NCBI GenBank assembly: GCA_944385265.1
Contig: CALWWO010000027.1
Span: forward strand, 1-7,382
Source: an uncultured Oscillospiraceae bacterium
GTDB lineage: Bacteria > Bacillota_A > Clostridia > Oscillospirales > Oscillospiraceae
Direction of reading: 5' to 3'
Length of the DNA stretch: 7,382 nucleotides
The translations under genes and the position numbers were made by a program. The notes beneath the pieces were generated by a model. It was not told the origin of the DNA, did not search any database, and saw nothing but the letters and a program-made list of their open reading frames with translations. This document shows, in pieces, positions 4,941 through 7,382 of the stretch (position 1 is its first letter; each line of letters begins with the position of its first letter).

Positions 4941-6803
4941 TTATTTTTCAAGATAGATCATAAGCGCGGCGATATCCGCCGGCGAAACGCCCGATATGCG
5001 CGATGCCTGACCGAGATTTCGCGGACGTATCTGACTGAGCTTCTGCCTCGCCTCAAGCCTCAGCCCGTTTATATTGGTATAGTCGATATCGTCCGGCAGC
5101 TTCTTTTCCTCCATCTTTTGAAAATCCTCGATCTGCTTAAGCTGTTTTTCGATATACCCCGCGTATTTGAGAGATATCTCAACCTGCTCCGTGACAGCGG
5201 CGTCAAGCTGCGGCCTGCCCGGATCAAAAGGCGCTGTGCAGTCGTAGTCAAGCTGCGGGCGGCGTATAAGCGACGCAATGCTGACGCCCGATACAGGCAC
5301 TGTGGTCCCGCGCGACTTAAGCATATCGGAGAGCTCCTGTGACGGCGCGATATACGTCTTTTCAAGGCGGCTTATTTCACGGTCTACCGCGTCGTATTTA
5401 GAGATAACCTTGTTATATTGCTCGTCAGATACGAGTCCGATGCGCCGTCCGATATGGCAAAGGCGTATGTCGGCATTGTCCTGCCGCAGAATAAGACGGT
5501 ATTCAGAGCGCGATGTCATCATCCTGTACGGCTCGTTTGTGCCTTTCGTTACAAGGTCGTCGATAAGCGTACCGATGTAGGACGACGAGCGGTCGAGTAT
5601 CATTGGCTCCTTTCCCTTTATCTTCAGCGCGGCGTTTACCCCCGCGACAAAGCCCTGAACGGCCGCCTCTTCATATCCCGACGAGCCGTTGAATTGCCCG
5701 GCGCCGTAAAGCCCGGGGATTTTTTTTACCTCCAACGTCGGATAAAGCTCCAGTGGGTTTATGCAGTCGTATTCAATAGCGTATGCACAGCGCGTCATCT
5801 CGGCGTGCTCAAGCCCTTTTATCGTGTGCAGCATCTCTATCTGCACGTCCTCCGGCAGTGACGACGAAAATCCTTGAACGTAAAGTTCTTCTGTGTCAAG
5901 TCCCATCGGCTCGATAAAAAGCTGATGACGCGGCTTGTCGGCAAAGCGGACGACCTTGTCCTCAATAGACGGGCAGTAGCGCGGACCGATCCCCTCGATA
6001 ACGCCGGAGAAAAGCGGACTGCGGTGCAGGTTTTCGCGTATGATGCGGTGCGTTTCCGCGTTTGTGTATGTCAGATAGCACACGGCGCGGTTTTCCAGAG
6101 GCGCGCTTGTCTGGAACGAAAACGGCTGCGGATGCTCATCCCCGTACTGAATTTCCATCTGTGAAAAATCGACGGAGCGGCGGTTGATCCTCGGCGGCGT
6201 ACCGGTTTTAAAGCGGCGCATGTCGAGCCCAAGCTCGCGAAGGTACGAGCCGAGCGTGACTGAGGCGAACATTCCATCAGGCCCGCCCTCGCGCGTCACA
6301 TCGCCGACGATTGTGCGCCCTTTGAGGTAGGTGCCGGTGCATATGACGGCAGCGCGGCACTTGTATATCGCGCCCGTCTGCGTTTTGACGGCGGCGACAG
6401 CGCCCTCCTCAAGCTCTACCGAGACGACCTCTGCCTGCTTCACGCTTAGATTTTCGCACAGCTCAAGTGTGTGCTTCATGATTTTCTGATATTCGCGCCT
6501 GTCCGCCTGCGCGCGCAGCGAGTGGACCGCAGGTCCCTTGCCGCGGTTTAAAAGGCGGTACTGGATACAGGCGCGGTCGGCGGCTTTCGCCATCTCGCCG
6601 CCGAGCGCATCGAGCTCGCGCACAAGATGTCCCTTGCCCGTGCCGCCGATAGCGGGGTTGCACGGCATATTGCCGACGGAGTCGAGGTTTATCGCAAAGC
6701 ACACAGTACTAAGCCCCATCCTCGCGCAGGCGAGGGCGGCTTCGATACCGGCGTGTCCCAGCCCGATAACGGCGACGTCATATTTTCCAGCAAGATAATC
6801 CAT
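4941..6803 (-). CDS. mnmG: tRNA uridine-5-carboxymethylaminomethyl modification enzyme MnmG
   Basis: MnmG (GidA) is an FAD enzyme that works with the GTPase MnmE to build the cmnm5 or nm5 group on the wobble uridine (U34) of certain tRNAs. The 620-residue length is typical. The N-terminal FAD-binding motif is GLGHAG (14-19), followed by [16 protein letters not shown] with C48 and by [11 protein letters not shown] with C277, matching the two conserved catalytic-region cysteines of E. coli. [21 protein letters not shown] (365-385) is the second FAD contact region. The helical C-terminus (about 555-620, [29 protein letters not shown]) is the MnmE/tRNA-binding part. The ATG at 6803 has AAAGAGGA 7 nt upstream; a reading from a TTG at 6884 would add 27 residues encoded by the promoter region. 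Neither mnmE nor rsmG, its frequent neighbours, is present here. Identity is certain. Confidence 0.98.
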   Translation of the reverse strand: MDYLAGKYDVAVIGLGHAGIEAALACARMGLSTVCFAINLDSVGNMPCNPAIGGTGKGHLVRELDALGGEMAKAADRACIQYRLLNRGKGPAVHSLRAQADRREYQKIMKHTLELCENLSVKQAEVVSVELEEGAVAAVKTQTGAIYKCRAAVICTGTYLKGRTIVGDVTREGGPDGMFASVTLGSYLRELGLDMRRFKTGTPPRINRRSVDFSQMEIQYGDEHPQPFSFQTSAPLENRAVCYLTYTNAETHRIIRENLHRSPLFSGVIEGIGPRYCPSIEDKVVRFADKPRHQLFIEPMGLDTEELYVQGFSSSLPEDVQIEMLHTIKGLEHAEMTRCAYAIEYDCINPLELYPTLEVKKIPGLYGAGQFNGSSGYEEAAVQGFVAGVNAALKIKGKEPMILDRSSSYIGTLIDDLVTKGTNEPYRMMTSRSEYRLILRQDNADIRLCHIGRRIGLVSDEQYNKVISKYDAVDREISRLEKTYIAPSQELSDMLKSRGTTVPVSGVSIASLIRRPQLDYDCTAPFDPGRPQLDAAVTEQVEISLKYAGYIEKQLKQIEDFQKMEEKKLPDDIDYTNINGLRLEARQKLSQIRPRNLGQASRISGVSPADIAALMIYLEK

Positions 6804-6810
6804 GATCTGA

Positions 6811-6818
6811 TCCTCTTT
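6811..6818 (-). promoter_or_regulatory. mnmG: Ribosome binding site of mnmG
   Basis: AAAGAGGA on the minus strand, 7 nt before the ATG at 6803. It rules out the longer TTG-initiated reading that begins at 6884. Confidence 0.85.
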
Positions 6819-6846
6819 GTAAAGCATAAAATGACTTAACTTATAA

Positions 6847-6875
6847 ATTCTATTATAAATCCGGAAAAATTGCAA
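6847..6875 (-). promoter_or_regulatory. Likely sigma-A promoter of mnmG
   Basis: On the minus strand TTGCAA (6870-6875, 4 of 6 matches) and TAGAAT (6847-6852, 5 of 6 matches) are 17 nt apart in an AT-rich island. Transcription would start near 6840, giving a leader of about 37 nt. A perfect TATAAT overlaps at 6852-6857, but no good -35 box lies at the right distance from it. Confidence 0.5.
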
Positions 6876-6892
6876 CACGGTCAAATATCGAC

Positions 6893-7051
6893 CAAACAGG
6901 CGGCGCTATCGTATATTTGCGGCTTTTATGTCAAGCGGCATATATTGCGCATTACGCCGGTAAAATCTACATCGGCATATCAATGCGGACTCAGGGAGAA
7001 AAACTTGTATGCGGCAAATATATCGAGAGCGGACCGGCAATTAAAGATTAA
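6893..7051 (+). pseudogene. Coding-like fragment without a start, possible gene remnant
   Basis: One plus-strand frame stays open from 6830 to a TAA at 7049-7051. From about 6893 its codons (GGC, GCG, GCC, ATC, CGG) resemble those of the real genes nearby. The predicted tail includes HYAGKIYIGISMRTQGEKL and ends KYIESGPAIKD. There is no ATG except an internal one (6983) and no ribosome binding site, and the upstream part coincides with the mnmG promoter. The stop codon touches a hairpin followed by five T on this strand, as expected of a gene end. It may be the 3' remnant of a lost gene or a chance open frame. The protein is not recognised. Confidence 0.25.
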
Positions 7052-7080
7052 ACGGTGAGGAGCCTCGCTCCGCACCGTTT
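7050..7080. terminator. Hairpin terminator, usable in both directions
   Basis: AAACGGTG (7050-7057) pairs with CACCGTTT (7073-7080), and GGAGC (7059-7063) pairs with GCTCC (7067-7071) around a CTC loop, with one A/G mismatch. On the minus strand it starts 16 nt after the stop of the truncated membrane protein gene and is followed by the T-rich TTTAATCTTTAATT. On the plus strand it runs into TTTTTG. Confidence 0.8.
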
Positions 7081-7096
7081 TTGTGCCATGCGGCGT

Positions 7097-7382
7097 TTAT
7101 TTTCCGGATTTTTTATGTCTGCCCAGAAGTATCACAAAGATACCGTATAAAATAAGTCCTAGACACAGCGCAAACAGCCAGAGAAGGTTATGCACCTTTA
7201 AAAATGCAAAAAATCCCGTTTCCATAATAGCCCTGACATCCCCCTCAGGCGGGTCGTATATGACGCCCGGAAACAGAGAATTCAAAATGCCGAGTACTAA
7301 GATACCGATTGCGCCAAGTCCTGACATTACAGCGCCTAAAATAATGTAAGTCCTGTTTCTGCCCGGCGTTTCCGGCGGCGTC
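7097..7382 (-). CDS. Membrane protein, 5' end outside the window
   Basis: The frame is open to the right edge; 95 residues up to the TAA stop at 7097-7099 are visible. They begin with a Pro-rich basic stretch (TPPETPGRNRTY), then a hydrophobic helix (IILGAVMSGLGAIGILVLGIL), an outside-type loop of about 30 residues (SLFPGVIYDPPEGDVRAIM and following), a second helix (LLWLFALCLGLILYGIFVILL) and a basic tail RHKKSGK. Positive charges on both ends suggest both termini are cytoplasmic. An internal ATG at 7327 falls inside the first helix with only a weak AGG upstream, so the real start is more likely beyond the window, perhaps after a soluble N-terminal domain. The family is not recognised. Its hairpin terminator at 7050-7080 separates it from mnmG. 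Confidence 0.7.
   Translation of the reverse strand, partial: TPPETPGRNRTYIILGAVMSGLGAIGILVLGILNSLFPGVIYDPPEGDVRAIMETGFFAFLKVHNLLWLFALCLGLILYGIFVILLGRHKKSGK

Noticed and set aside
5418..6164. Plus-strand open frames opposite mnmG, for example 5418-5861 and 5874-6164
   Set aside because: Antisense shadows of mnmG caused by its GC-rich codon use.
6804..6884. 27-residue longer MnmG starting at TTG 6884
   Set aside because: It would translate the promoter and ribosome binding site region, and MnmG homology starts at about [10 protein letters not shown].
6870..7058. Plus-strand 62-codon open frame starting at TTG 6870
   Set aside because: It has no ribosome binding site, its codon use is unlike the neighbours and its stop lies inside the terminator stem. 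The overlapping frame ending at 7051 looks more coding-like.
1..7382. tRNA, rRNA, CRISPR array, transposase or phage genes
   Set aside because: No cloverleaf or TPsiC-like sequence, no regularly spaced repeats with spacers, and no mobile-element protein was seen on either strand.

Overview
This window looks like a piece of chromosome from a member of the Clostridia (Bacillota), with moderate to fairly high GC and many GCG, GGC, CGC and ATC codons. The evidence is the protein sequences (S15, PNPase, an M16 peptidase of the YmxG/MlpA type, MnmG), strong AGGAG-type ribosome binding sites, sigma-A-like promoters and intrinsic terminators. The species cannot be named from the sequence alone. It is mostly ordinary core genome, with more unusual material in the intergenic spacers.

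Right to left on the minus strand: a membrane protein gene cut off by the right edge (7097-7382) ends at a good hairpin terminator (7050-7080). A spacer follows with a promoter for mnmG and, on the opposite strand, a coding-like fragment with no start. mnmG (6803-4941) makes the tRNA wobble-uridine modification enzyme. It converges on a small plus-strand gene for a three-helix PQ-loop/SemiSWEET-like membrane protein (4603-4884), and the two share a hairpin terminator (4910-4939). That small gene has a clear sigma-A-like promoter (4536-4564), divergent from the rpsO promoter (4440-4468).

The rest is the rpsO-pnp-M16 peptidase block, all on the minus strand: rpsO (4322-4056), pnp (3693-1564) and the zinc peptidase gene (1350-100). 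This order matches the conserved rpsO-pnpA-(ylxY)-mlpA arrangement of Bacillus subtilis, without ylxY. S15 is a 30S assembly protein and PNPase a 3'-5' RNA phosphorolase; both are commonly regulated through their mRNA leaders. Here rpsO has a leader of about 110 nt with two small hairpins, and pnp has a 362-nt upstream spacer with a direct repeat and a perfect palindrome.

No clear new system is visible. The points most worth a second look are the palindrome cluster just upstream of the M16 gene (1371-1435), which looks like a dispersed intergenic repeat; the start-less coding-like fragment upstream of mnmG (6893-7051); the structured rpsO-pnp spacer; and a changed conserved motif in PNPase. 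There are no tRNA or rRNA genes, CRISPR arrays, transposases or phage genes in the window.
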